From NCBI RefSeq assembly GCF_000317535.1, contig NC_020050.1, positions 175,315 to 239,314 of the forward strand: a DNA stretch of 64,000 nucleotides, read 5' to 3'. Made by a program: the position numbers and the translations under genes. The notes under the pieces are model-generated. The model saw only the letters and a program-made list of their open reading frames with translations. It did no database searches and had not been told where the DNA came from. This document shows, one piece after another, positions 25,513 through 34,714 of this stretch. Every line of letters begins with the position of its first letter. Position 1 is the stretch's first letter. The stretch is from Cylindrospermum stagnale PCC 7417. GTDB taxonomy: Bacteria; Cyanobacteriota; Cyanobacteriia; Cyanobacteriales; Nostocaceae.

Positions 25513-28227
25513 TTAATAAGAATCGAAAGATTGAAGCCGATGAGGTTTAATCGCTATATTTTCGGATGTAGGAGACGATTCTGAGTTATTATTGTTAATC
25601 TCTTCTGCGATATTCAATTGCTCCAAAAAACTTTCTTTTTGCCTGACTCCATTAATAACTTGAAATACTTCCTTACCTTGAGCATCTCGCAAACGTTGCG
25701 TGAGTAAAACTTCCTCTGCTTCAGCAGTTGATAAAAATTCCGCTAACTTTTTAGCTCTCACTGTTAATTGTTTGTCATGGTTAGAGTTACGCTTTTGTAA
25801 CTCAGCAGTCGCCAGCCAAATTTCTTTTTCTGAGCGTCCTTTGAAAATTGCATAATATTCACTAATACATTTAACCCATTGACCACGGATATAGGCATAG
25901 GCAATTCCAACATCAAACGGGTCATATCTGGCTTCTACATCAGTTTTCTGGATTAAAGGGTCACGAAAGGCTGAATTCCAGTAGTGAATGCTCCTTATTT
26001 GTATCCCTTTAGCTGGATGCACTTTTACCTTCCCGGATTGTGTCGTTGGTAAGGTTAAAATTCTCCAGGTTTCGTCATTAGGTATTAGTCGGTGAGCGCG
26101 ACTTCCGTACTGGGATATTCCTGAAGTAAAAGCCTGTTTTGGAGAAATTCCTAATGCCGGATGTTCTGTTGTGTCGTACTCAGAGTAAGCCCATTCGCAG
26201 AGATATAAATACAATAAGCCAAGTGTCCAAACTGCCAAATTTTTAGGATTGACAGATTTGGTCATCAACCTAATTTTTTTAGTAATCTGTGTATTACCAG
26301 CCAAGTTGTAGAGCAACTGGGTGTTTGCCGTTCCAAATAGGCGTTCACAAACTCCACTAAATCGAGAAGCAGCAGGAGGACGATGTTTGAGTGTACACTC
26401 AAACAAAGCCAACAAGCTCTCAAAATAGTTACTGTGAAACTCTTTGCCGTTGTCCGTCACAATTATTTGGGGTAGGCGAGAGTGACGCATCACGCAAATC
26501 CGCAGCACCATCATGCAGCTGCGGTAGCTGGGAGGGTCAAAAGTCAAATAAACCGCCAGTATTGAACGACTGTAAGCATCCACCAAAAATGTTGCCCAAG
26601 GTCTGCCAAGAACTTGACCTGTAAGTGAACACCGTAACTCTATATCCATTTTTGTGTGGTCAATATGACCAACCTCAAAAGGGCGGTCTCCGTGACGCGG
26701 TGTCGTTAGCTCTAATTCCCAGTAAAAAGGTTTTTGTGGGTAGGCAGCCCGATGTCCAACGCGTGCCTTTGTCTGTTCCCAACCACTACGCCGTTTTATT
26801 TCGTTAATAAATGTTTTGTAGCTGGGAATTTGGTCTGGGGAAATTCCGGCGCTTACACAGGCATTGCTAAAAGCTCCATAGACTTCATACTTGCGCTTCT
26901 GTTTGTGCGTTTCGTAGGCTTGTGTTATGAACTTGTCTATTAATTCTAAGGTCTGTTGGGGTAGCTTTCGGTTGCGGTTGCCTTTTTTATTAGAGCAACT
27001 CAAAAGCCCGATATACCCATAGCCGAATTTTTGTTGTGCTTGCCGATATTTGGTTAACCAATCCCTTAAGGTACGTTCTGATATTGTGGAATTCTCTAGT
27101 GGTTGTCCCAGCAATATTGGTTCAATACTTCTGTAGCGGTGATTAGCCTCTTCTAAATCTTTTGAACTGGCTTGGAGCAGAATAGACTTTATTTGGTCAT
27201 CGTTACAGTTGGACTGTTGGAGTTGAGAAGCTGTGATTTTTCCTTGCCGAATTTTACTTTCAAACTCAGAAATGGGCAAATCAATAAAGTCTCCTTCTCT
27301 GGCACGCAAAGTAATCTCGGTATGACCAATTTGAACCACGTTGTAGCTTTGACCATCCCAATTAATTGGCGTGTTGGGAATCAAATTTATAACTGGGGAA
27401 CTGATAGAATCAGCGATGGTCTGCGACGAAACCATCAAGTTGTAAGTTGTTCCCGAAAGTTGGTCACAAAAAACTCTGCACCGTTCTGGCTCAACCAAGA
27501 GGGTTGCCTTTAAATCCACATAAATTTTTTCAGTGGCAACCAGTTGGTAAATTTCATCTGCACTAACTTTATTAGCTTTATATAGCAATTCCCGAAGAGT
27601 TATTCCAGGTTGTTCCTGAATTATTGCTCTTATAAGTTGTGTTTGATTCGGATTTATACTATCAACACAATTTCGGTAATAGTCTTCTAGGAAGGTAATG
27701 TTGCGATATAGAACCCAATTAATTTGGTCATCTGACTGGATGTGAAAGTCAAATCCAAACTGCGCTGCGTGTTCAGATGCTGGTGGCGAATACCACTTCA
27801 AATCTTCTCCCTTACTGTAACGATGGGGGTGTTTAAAAATCAGCGATTTGAGTTCACTTAGAGTTTTACACTCTACCCAACCAGCACTGTTTGTTCTGAT
27901 GACAAAAAAGTCTGGGGTGTAAAAGAATCCAATATTTCGCCCAGAGACTCCTTGATAATTAATCTTGAATGCAGGGGGTTGGTCGTAAAATTCTAAGATA
28001 TCTTCATCATGCTCCAGTGAGTAAATGAAGGGAAGCTCGACTTTGTGGGACTCAAATTGGATGGTTTGCCCCATCTTTTTACTGGGGTAAAAACCTGACA
28101 CATTTTTTCTCCCTCCTCCTACACGCCGTGCAGGTTCTTTTGAACGGATGTCGGCGAGAGTTTTGCGCCCTAGTAGCGATAGGTTTTGACGACTACACCA
28201 GCTATCAAACTCGTCAGGTGTGAGCAT
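25513..28227 (-). CDS. tnsAB: TnsA-TnsB fusion transposase
   Basis: A 904-residue fusion. Residues about 35-180 are a TnsA-like PD-(D/E)xK nuclease: Glu near 64-72, Asp106 in FFYTPDFF and E119-C-K121 in WVECKT. Residues about 380-720 are the TnsB DDE transposase: D523 (GHIDHTKMD), D592 (VTDNGKEF) and E628 (SGVCERLFGT), giving a D-35-E spacing. All catalytic residues are present, so both strands should be cut and the element moved by cut-and-paste. TnsAB fusions are known from cyanobacterial Tn7-like elements, including type I-B and I-D CRISPR-associated ones. Here no cas gene is near. It is first in the operon. Confidence 0.93.
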   Translation of the reverse strand: MLTPDEFDSWCSRQNLSLLGRKTLADIRSKEPARRVGGGRKNVSGFYPSKKMGQTIQFESHKVELPFIYSLEHDEDILEFYDQPPAFKINYQGVSGRNIGFFYTPDFFVIRTNSAGWVECKTLSELKSLIFKHPHRYSKGEDLKWYSPPASEHAAQFGFDFHIQSDDQINWVLYRNITFLEDYYRNCVDSINPNQTQLIRAIIQEQPGITLRELLYKANKVSADEIYQLVATEKIYVDLKATLLVEPERCRVFCDQLSGTTYNLMVSSQTIADSISSPVINLIPNTPINWDGQSYNVVQIGHTEITLRAREGDFIDLPISEFESKIRQGKITASQLQQSNCNDDQIKSILLQASSKDLEEANHRYRSIEPILLGQPLENSTISERTLRDWLTKYRQAQQKFGYGYIGLLSCSNKKGNRNRKLPQQTLELIDKFITQAYETHKQKRKYEVYGAFSNACVSAGISPDQIPSYKTFINEIKRRSGWEQTKARVGHRAAYPQKPFYWELELTTPRHGDRPFEVGHIDHTKMDIELRCSLTGQVLGRPWATFLVDAYSRSILAVYLTFDPPSYRSCMMVLRICVMRHSRLPQIIVTDNGKEFHSNYFESLLALFECTLKHRPPAASRFSGVCERLFGTANTQLLYNLAGNTQITKKIRLMTKSVNPKNLAVWTLGLLYLYLCEWAYSEYDTTEHPALGISPKQAFTSGISQYGSRAHRLIPNDETWRILTLPTTQSGKVKVHPAKGIQIRSIHYWNSAFRDPLIQKTDVEARYDPFDVGIAYAYIRGQWVKCISEYYAIFKGRSEKEIWLATAELQKRNSNHDKQLTVRAKKLAEFLSTAEAEEVLLTQRLRDAQGKEVFQVINGVRQKESFLEQLNIAEEINNNNSESSPTSENIAIKPHRLQSFDSY

Positions 28228-28398
28228 TTTTTCTCCCCCTGAAATTTGAATTGAAGACGCAACTCACAACATATGTCTTGTTGTTATAGCAGTGGTAGGA
28301 GTGCTGTCACCCAATTCATTGCTCTCGACACTGGTCTGAGCGCTTCAGTTCATTGTAATTCTTACTACCGATTTGAAATCTTAAGAAAGTACATTTTT

Positions 28399-28608
28399 GG
28401 CAAGCTTATGGTAACAATTTTGCTTGACGGCAATATTATGGTTCTAATTGCTGAAAAATGACTAAAAGTGTCTAACGGACACATCAGCATTTCAGCCACT
28501 GTAGCGGCAATATTATGGTTCCAGGCGTGGCAATCTTATCCTTCCACCGACACAAAGGTTACAGCCGTCGCGTGGCGGCTGGTGACAGCTTCGCTACTTT
28601 TACCCCAA
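28399..28608. repeat. Right end of the Tn7-like element with TnsB-site motifs
   Basis: Four copies of an 18-bp motif in the same orientation lie at 28399-28416 (GGCAAGCTTATGGTAACA), 28429-28446, 28506-28523 and 28529-28546 (GGCAATCTTATCCTTCCA). The terminal 24-bp repeat ends at 28552 in ...CCGACA and the outer 38-bp repeat at 28608. Most of the 528-bp gene-free stretch 28228-28755 is this end plus the tnsAB promoter region. Confidence 0.8.
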
Positions 28609-28766
28609 ATTGCATCTTCATCAAGAAACGGTATAACACCTCAAAAAAATATCCAAAAGGTCAATTCCCTAGCTTTGACTTGGTAGCTAAAATTTCTGGT
28701 AAACGCAATTTTCATCGTTATGAGCCTTTACCAGAAAAATCTACCAGACAACCAGATGACGGCTAA
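28609..28766 (+). pseudogene. 3' remnant of the gene upstream of virD4
   Basis: Directly outside the right end of the transposon, an open frame runs FIKKRYNTSKKYPKGQFPSF to NFHRYEPLPEKSTRQPDDG and stops at TAA 28764-28766. The stop overlaps the preferred virD4 start (ATG 28756), an arrangement typical of translationally coupled operon genes. The composition is protein-like. It has no start of its own outside the transposon end, so it is read as the tail of a gene cut off by the element. The family is not recognised. Confidence 0.45.
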
Positions 28767-30585
28767 CTCGACATTAATTGAGGTGTCATCTTTAAGAGCA
28801 CCCCTAGCCAGTATTGACTTTGGCAAGTTATTTCAACAGTATAACAATCCCCAAGGTTGGATGATGGTTGGCGGAATGTTGGTAGTTTTACTGTTGTTGC
28901 AAATCAGTGGTACTGGTAAAGGCAAAATCACTACTGGTAGGGTGTGCGGTACTGCCGAGAAACTAGCAGCAACTAACCTAGCACTCAAGCACATCGAGGA
29001 GCATAAACACAATAAAGTTACTCTGTGGTCTGGTACTCCTCGCTATTGGGTAAAAGGCAAGTGGCGGGGGTTGCTGGCTAATCTGCAAACTATGCTTGGT
29101 GCTGCACCTACAGTTTGGTTTCCCAATGCCGAAAGGGGAACACTGGTAATAGGTGCGCCTGGGTCTGGGAAAACTTACTCAACCATAGACCGGATGTTAG
29201 AAAGTGCGATGCAGCAAGGTTTCCCAATTTTACTTTACGACAAGAAGGGCGACCAGATGCGATTACACGCACCCCTAGCTGCACGTTATGGCTACAAAGT
29301 ACGAGTATTTGCCCCCGGTGAACCCTTTAGCGGTGTTATTAATCCCTTGGATTATATGCGTGATGCACGGGATGGGGTGATGGCGGGGGAAATTGGACAA
29401 GTGATTAACCGCAATGCTGCTAGTGGTGGTAAAAGTGATGAGTTCTTTGCTAAAGCTGGGGACTTGTTAGCTAAAGCACTATTGCAGTTAGTTAAGGGTT
29501 CACCTTACCCAGATATGGCGATGCTTTATGCTGTGCTGCGGTTGCCAAAATTGGTGCAGCGTCTTGACCATGCGGTACAGTCTCAAAGGTTGGATGAATG
29601 GGTGGCAACTTCGTTTATTCAATTTTTGAGTGCCAAGGATGCAGAGAAGACTATTTCCGGGATTTTGACGACAGCAGCAGGTACTTTCTCATCTTTCATT
29701 CAAGCTGACTTGCTGAGGGCATTTATCGGTAAATCAGATATTCCCACTAAGTTGTCAGGTAGAGAAATGGTGGTGTTCAAGCTGGATGATGAACGCCGCA
29801 GTGTGGTTGGCCCTCTGTTGGCAGCTGCAATGCACTTGATGATTGTTGGTAATTTGAGCCGTCCCCGCAAAGACCCGTTGATTATTTCTTTGGATGAGTT
29901 GCCATCAATTAAGCTAGACCGGCTGCCACAATGGATTAATGAATATCGTTCTAATGGTGCTTGTTTTATTCTGGGTATCCAAAGTTTAGAGCAACTTTAC
30001 GATATTTATGGGGATAAAATGGGAAGTGCGATCGCATCGGCTTGCAGTACCCACGTTTTGTTCAACCCTGGTAACTACAAAACGGCTGAGGATTACTCAA
30101 AGCGTTACGGTGAGAAAGAAGTGCTGATTAAAAATCGTACCACGGGGCGATCGCTTGGCGGACAAATGAGCCGTTCCATTAGCTGGAGTGAGAATTTGCA
30201 AAAGATGCCTGTCATCAGTGCTGACGAAATTTTGAAGTTTCCGCAAGGTAAGTGCGTAATTACCAGTCCTGGGTATGGTTCAGGGGGACAAGCTTCTATT
30301 CCTTATCCTTTAATTATTCCTGTGTCGAAAGCCGATGAACAACGAGCCAAGGAAAGTGAGGCTCTTTGGGACACACAAGTTAGACCTGCTTTGTCAAGTC
30401 AGGTGACAATTCCTGATATTAAAATGCTAACACAAGCATTACATGAACGGATTGAGGAAGCAGGGCGGATGTTGCCATTGCCAGATGAAGATGTAGCAAC
30501 AGCACAGGAATCTAGTAGTAGTGAACCTGATGTTTTGGACAATTTTACTAGGCGAGTTTATCAAACACCAGGATTGCAAGGATAA
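28756..30585 (+). CDS. VirD4/TraG-type type IV coupling ATPase
   Basis: About 609 residues from ATG 28756 (MTANSTLIEVSSL); an in-frame ATG at 28720 is an alternative. One N-terminal transmembrane segment (GWMMVGGMLVVLLLLQI) precedes the ATPase: Walker A GAPGSGKT (the motif begins about 132 residues from the chosen start) and Walker B PLIISLDELPSIKLDRLPQW. Further family motifs are VLFNPGNYKTAEDYSKRYGE and a conserved Gln in FILGIQSLEQLYDIYG. Coupling proteins bring the relaxase-DNA complex to the mating channel. It lies on the same strand as the transglycosylase and membrane-protein genes at 16.4-19.6 kb, suggesting a conjugation cluster later split by insertions. No relaxase is in the window. 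Confidence 0.92.
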   Translation: MTANSTLIEVSSLRAPLASIDFGKLFQQYNNPQGWMMVGGMLVVLLLLQISGTGKGKITTGRVCGTAEKLAATNLALKHIEEHKHNKVTLWSGTPRYWVKGKWRGLLANLQTMLGAAPTVWFPNAERGTLVIGAPGSGKTYSTIDRMLESAMQQGFPILLYDKKGDQMRLHAPLAARYGYKVRVFAPGEPFSGVINPLDYMRDARDGVMAGEIGQVINRNAASGGKSDEFFAKAGDLLAKALLQLVKGSPYPDMAMLYAVLRLPKLVQRLDHAVQSQRLDEWVATSFIQFLSAKDAEKTISGILTTAAGTFSSFIQADLLRAFIGKSDIPTKLSGREMVVFKLDDERRSVVGPLLAAAMHLMIVGNLSRPRKDPLIISLDELPSIKLDRLPQWINEYRSNGACFILGIQSLEQLYDIYGDKMGSAIASACSTHVLFNPGNYKTAEDYSKRYGEKEVLIKNRTTGRSLGGQMSRSISWSENLQKMPVISADEILKFPQGKCVITSPGYGSGGQASIPYPLIIPVSKADEQRAKESEALWDTQVRPALSSQVTIPDIKMLTQALHERIEEAGRMLPLPDEDVATAQESSSSEPDVLDNFTRRVYQTPGLQG

Positions 30586-30801
30586 GAGGTTGGTAGCTTT
30601 TTAAAAGCAAAATATTGTTGGATTTTGGGTTGCTCACGGCGTAGAATATTCAGTGCTTGCTGCTGGATTTAGACAGATTTTTTTCGCTTGTTTAGGTTGT
30701 ATTTTCCCAGTTTAATTCGGTGTTATAAGCTATCGTGTCTGTAATTTTCCAAAGCATTACAGAGTTACCAAAAATTAATACTGAATCTCATTAAGAGAAT
30801 A

Positions 30802-31986
30802 TCACCTTTTGCTCTTAACTTTCTTCAGTGCTGCTTGTCGTATTTCTGCATTGAGCAAATAACCAAAACCTACCTTTTCTAAACGCAGCACAAATTCCTC
30901 TCGTGTATTGCCCAATTTACTAGCTGTAGCATCCAAATTCCAATTATGCTCCGCTAACTGACTCAGCAAATAAACTCGGCGAGTCTGCATTCCTGATAAT
31001 CGGTAAGTCTTCAAGTACTCCAATTCACCATTTTCTCGAATAATCGCTTCCCCAATATGATTTTCTTCCTTGGGGTTGAGGTCAGTAATAAATCGTTGTA
31101 ACATGAAGGAACCAGCAGTATAGACTTTTTGGGAAATTAACTTGCGTCCTAACAGTCCATCTGCCATGAAACCCTGAAACGATGCCCAATCTGAACGCAT
31201 ATCTTGTACTGCTGCTCTCAAAGCTGTTAAATCATTAATTTTCGACTCATCTAAAGATACACTCATGGGGAAAGTAGTATCGTGCAGTAAAGCGTATTGA
31301 TATAATAATTCACCATAAAAATCTTCTAACAAGCTATTGTGCAAAAGCCGATAATCCTCTGGTGTCGGGACTACAAAAGCTGATGCTAATGCTTCGGCAA
31401 CAAATACCAATACCCCAACCTGTCCTGAGTGAATTTCAAATACCCGCAAAGCATCTTCAAGTCCAGCAATATAACGTCCACTAAAAGAGCTTTCCATTCG
31501 GCTACCTAGCCCATGAGAAAGGGCATATTTAGAATATTCACTCCAGGCAATATCAGGGCCAGAAAAAAACATTGATAAAAACCCTTCCATTGCCAAGTGC
31601 AGTGGCAAAAATCTCAGTTGATTACTAGATTCCCGCTTCACCATCCGGTGCATCAACCGCACACTGGCACAACCATAGTTGAGCTGCTTACCATCTGTTT
31701 TAAAAAGCTGTCCCCCAAAAGCCCCCACAGGACTGCCGTCATCAGTCCAAGACAACACTAGTCCGTGAGGAATATAGGAAAAATATTTCATGCCTGGTGC
31801 TGTCATTTCTCCTGCTAAGGAAACAACTGCTAAATCTTCATCGTAGCTACGACGCAGCAAGCGCAAGTCGTTACGTACTTGATGGCGCAATAATGGCACA
31901 ATACGCACTGCTCCGCGTATTTGAGAAGGAGCAATTTCTAGCCCTTTGAGTGATATATCTGCTAACAGTTTGCTTTTGGATGCCAT
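30802..31986 (-). CDS. Unknown protein, ARPP-like, paired with the vWA/TROVE-like gene
   Basis: 394 residues from the preferred start MASKSKLLADISL (31986); an upstream ATG adds the basic MLERRKKRKYTSNF. The N-terminal segment LEIAPSQIRGAVRIVPLLRH, then VSLAGEMTAPGMKYFSYIPHGLVL, resembles the opening of ARPP-type domains described next to vWA/TROVE proteins. That resemblance is from memory and weak. The middle and C-terminal parts are helical, ending with an HTH-like NWNLDATASKLGNTREEFVL and a basic tail. It lies 256 bp downstream of the vWA-protein gene on the same strand. Function unknown. Confidence 0.55.
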   Translation of the reverse strand: MASKSKLLADISLKGLEIAPSQIRGAVRIVPLLRHQVRNDLRLLRRSYDEDLAVVSLAGEMTAPGMKYFSYIPHGLVLSWTDDGSPVGAFGGQLFKTDGKQLNYGCASVRLMHRMVKRESSNQLRFLPLHLAMEGFLSMFFSGPDIAWSEYSKYALSHGLGSRMESSFSGRYIAGLEDALRVFEIHSGQVGVLVFVAEALASAFVVPTPEDYRLLHNSLLEDFYGELLYQYALLHDTTFPMSVSLDESKINDLTALRAAVQDMRSDWASFQGFMADGLLGRKLISQKVYTAGSFMLQRFITDLNPKEENHIGEAIIRENGELEYLKTYRLSGMQTRRVYLLSQLAEHNWNLDATASKLGNTREEFVLRLEKVGFGYLLNAEIRQAALKKVKSKR

Positions 31987-32242
31987 AAGGTAAGTAAAAT
32001 TACTCGTATATTTCCTTTTTTTTCTTCTCTCTAGCAAATCAAGGATGCAAAATCAAAAAATGTTTAATTAATTTTGCATAATTAATTGTCAATCAAGATT
32101 TAATTTTTAATTGTTTAAGTAGGTGAACGTGAGATAACCAAAATGTGTAACATTTTGTAAAATTGCCTTGATGCGTTATTCTGGTTGAGTTTTAGCTATT
32201 TTACAAAACGATATATATTTTGTTTTTTCTCCGTCTACCTAC

Positions 32243-33709
32243 TTAACAGTCCTGGAGTTTGGGAGTTTTTGTTGCTGTACCGCTTAACATCTGCTTTACT
32301 CGCTCTGCTAAATATGCTTCCAGTTCGGCTAAAGATGCAGAACCTTCAGCAAACCGAGCAAAACCCAACATCGTAGGTAAATCTTCTGCATCTCGTAATC
32401 CTACTGTGGGAATTGCGGGACTCAGGGGATGTAAAGAAAAGTCATCAGCATTGTAGACAGGATTGCAATGAATAATGGAAGTTTTTTGTTTAGAGTCTAA
32501 ACGATGACGATATACACGCAAAATTTCCGATGCTCCACTGGGAGGGTCGTTTTCCCAACCATCAGTTACAAGTACTACCAAATCTGCACCCCAGTCCAAA
32601 GCATCCAGTAGTGGTGTAGCTAGGTCTGTTTGTCCACAAGGTAGAATCAGCAGTGGATCACTGGTTGATGCTGTCCAAAACGCTTGGTATTCCTGGGATG
32701 CAGCTTTTAGTAGGTAATGAGCAGCTAAGGCTACCCCTAGAGGACGACGATGTTTTTCGGTTGAACCTGAACTGGAGTAACTGCAATCCAGGACTGCGGC
32801 TACTCGTCCTAGTTTGAGGGGTGATTTTCTTAATGTGAAGGCAGCAGATTTCTCTAATGCTTGGTTTAAGATATCCCACTGTTGTTTGCGAGTATCCAAT
32901 GGCAAGGATAGGATATAGAGGGCCAAACGAGTTAGAGGGAGACGACCTAAATTGATGTCGATTTCTACTTCTGTGCGGTTGGCTGAACTTTGAAAGCGCA
33001 ATTTTTCATTCAAGGTCATTTGCTCTTGAATACGGGATAAAAAGACCTCTCGCTTAATTCCATGTTTCGCTGCTAAACCTTCGGCAACTGTAAAGGGTAG
33101 TTGATAAATTGCTTGAGCGCTATAGTGTGCTTGGCGAAATGTCTCGAATAATTCTGTTTGATAAACTTGCTGCTTCCATTTTCCAAAGAGAAAATTACCT
33201 AATTCCCCTGGTAGGCTTAGGTGAGCATGGGAGGCGATCGCTCGAAATTTGGAGCGATACTTTACAGCATCAAAGTTTATGTCACGTTTTTGCTGGAGAT
33301 AATCACGTGCGATCGCTCTGCTACGACGATTATTAATACTTCTTTTCCGTAATTGTTGCAGTACGTCCCAACCTCGTTGTGGTGGTAAGGCTGTTAATGC
33401 TGCGGCAATTAATGCACCTTCTTCTTGGCGATGTTCTGGAGGTGTATGTTTTCCTGTTGCTAGTAACTTGAGGATAATCTGCGCTTGGTTGAAGTGGTTA
33501 ATCCCTGCTGCCAATGTTCGGGTATAGAGTAAGCGGTAATTACCTAAAATATAGTCGTGCAAAAAGTCAATAGATACGCGCTGCCCATAACTATCACCGT
33601 AGAATTCACGCTGTCCTGTGCAAGCGAGGCAGGCATTAATGAACATGACTAAATCTTCCCTTGCCACTTGCTGATGTTGGTTAGCCCAATTAATGTCCAT
33701 TTTTGGCAT
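32243..33709 (-). CDS. vWA-domain protein with TROVE-like N-terminal region
   Basis: 488 residues from the preferred start MPKMDINWANQHQQ (33709). The frame extends 38 codons further upstream but that part looks non-coding. The N-terminal 300 residues are helical, with repeat-like blocks such as DFLHDYILGNYRLLYTRTLA. This resembles TROVE (Ro60-type) RNA-binding modules, which bind misfolded or Y RNAs. The C-terminal vWA domain has an intact MIDAS: DCSYS (VLDCSYSSSGS), then DLATPLLDAL and LVTDGWEND. Ro60 homologues of bacteria share this TROVE plus vWA order. With the downstream ARPP-like gene it makes a two-gene unit, perhaps RNA surveillance or conflict. The vWA call is sure, the TROVE call is tentative. 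Confidence 0.7.
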   Translation of the reverse strand: MPKMDINWANQHQQVAREDLVMFINACLACTGQREFYGDSYGQRVSIDFLHDYILGNYRLLYTRTLAAGINHFNQAQIILKLLATGKHTPPEHRQEEGALIAAALTALPPQRGWDVLQQLRKRSINNRRSRAIARDYLQQKRDINFDAVKYRSKFRAIASHAHLSLPGELGNFLFGKWKQQVYQTELFETFRQAHYSAQAIYQLPFTVAEGLAAKHGIKREVFLSRIQEQMTLNEKLRFQSSANRTEVEIDINLGRLPLTRLALYILSLPLDTRKQQWDILNQALEKSAAFTLRKSPLKLGRVAAVLDCSYSSSGSTEKHRRPLGVALAAHYLLKAASQEYQAFWTASTSDPLLILPCGQTDLATPLLDALDWGADLVVLVTDGWENDPPSGASEILRVYRHRLDSKQKTSIIHCNPVYNADDFSLHPLSPAIPTVGLRDAEDLPTMLGFARFAEGSASLAELEAYLAERVKQMLSGTATKTPKLQDC

Positions 33710-34063
33710 AGTGGCTTTCTTTGAAGGGGGTACTGTTCGGGGAATGACGGCACGACAAGCTAGGATAGCATTACAGGCTAGGTTCGGAAGTCGCACCAAA
33801 GTCCCGCAAACAGTATTAATCACTATTTTACGTTCTCAATTAGAAAATGGCTATAGGAATCCAACTTGAATCTTACTAAGTATACTGAGGTTCTAAGCTC
33901 TATCACGCAAGGCTTCGATTTTCTCAGATGCATCAAAAATTCATTCAATAGAAATCCTATAGTAGTTAAAGTAACGGGAGCAAATTCATGAGATACGCCC
34001 TGAATTTACCCATACGCAACTTGCACAGATAACTTTTACGGCACTAGTACACAGCAAGTGCTG

Positions 34064-34714
34064 TTATTTATCAACATTGTTTTGCCACACCTCTTTGAGA
34101 AACTTTTTTAACTCTTCTAAAATCACAGGTAAATCGCTATCAATTTCTTGGGTTTCTTGCCCCTTTGTAATTCGATGGAATAGACGACCTCGACTGTCAA
34201 AACCAATTTTATCCGCAACTGCCATAAAGATTGAGTAGTCTTTTGGTACTGGTAAATCCCCACCTTTACGTTTAAGAATCAAAAAGCTGGTGACAATTCC
34301 TAATCCACATTCTACCTGAAAATTTTCAGAAGGTAACTGAACGGAAGCAATTAGCAAAGCCATATCTTCTAATAGCCATCTGCGAAAATATGCTTGGTTA
34401 GATGAAGAAAGAATCCCGTTAGACACCAAAACACAGACGATTTCACCAGGTTGCACTTGATTTAAGCATTGTTCTACAAATAAGCATTCCTGCTCTACTT
34501 GGGTTTTCAACTTAGATGTGATAACGTAGCTTCCGTTTTCTTGTTCTTGCCATTTGTAAGCCATTTCAAATCGAGCTAGTTCTAAATCTGAAGCAGGATT
34601 AATTTTGCAATAAGGAGGATTGGCAAGTGCTACAGTAGGTAAGGAAATTGGCAGAGGAGGATTAATAACACAATTTTGAAACAGTTGTTTCCAATCATTA
34701 ATTGTACTTTTCAT
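34064..34714 (-). CDS. N6-adenine DNA methylase, NPPY-containing half
   Basis: A 216-residue protein with the catalytic motif IV NPPY (VALANPPYCKINP) near residues 30-35. Downstream N6-MTase features are ECLFVEQCLNQVQPGEIVCVLVSNG and GLGIVTSFLILKRKG. Its start codon overlaps the stop of the preceding methylase piece by one base (TGATG), so the two halves are translationally coupled. Motif I (AdoMet binding) is encoded in that other reading frame. Alone it cannot bind AdoMet normally. With the other half interrupted by IS66 the methylase is presumably dead. Confidence 0.75.
   Translation of the reverse strand: MKSTINDWKQLFQNCVINPPLPISLPTVALANPPYCKINPASDLELARFEMAYKWQEQENGSYVITSKLKTQVEQECLFVEQCLNQVQPGEIVCVLVSNGILSSSNQAYFRRWLLEDMALLIASVQLPSENFQVECGLGIVTSFLILKRKGGDLPVPKDYSIFMAVADKIGFDSRGRLFHRITKGQETQEIDSDLPVILEELKKFLKEVWQNNVDK

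Larger units (their letters stand above)
22598..28608. mobile_element. Tn7-like transposon with only tnsAB-tnsC-tniQ
   Basis: A 6.0-kb unit bounded by a perfect 38-bp inverted repeat (22598-22635 and 28571-28608). Nested inside it is a perfect 24-bp inverted repeat beginning TGTCGGTGGAAGG (22658-22681 and 28529-28552). The inner repeats have the TGT...ACA ends typical of Tn7-like elements. Copies of an 18-bp motif, GGCAANNTTATNNTTCCA, lie in both ends: clear at 22664 (inverted), 22714, 28429, 28506 and 28529, weaker at 22687 and 28399. These are good TnsB-binding-site candidates. No cargo, no cas genes and no CRISPR array are inside. No 5-bp target duplication is seen at either candidate boundary, so the outer limit is not settled. 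Confidence 0.8.

Noticed and set aside
22598-28608. CRISPR-associated transposon (CAST)
   Set aside because: The TnsAB fusion is typical of some cyanobacterial CAST elements, but no cas gene, CRISPR repeat array or tracrRNA-like sequence is visible inside or near the element, and TniQ is of the long TnsD type.
32038-34063. Y RNA gene beside the TROVE-like protein
   Set aside because: I looked for a tRNA-like T-arm or a long paired stem in both spacers and found none I could support.
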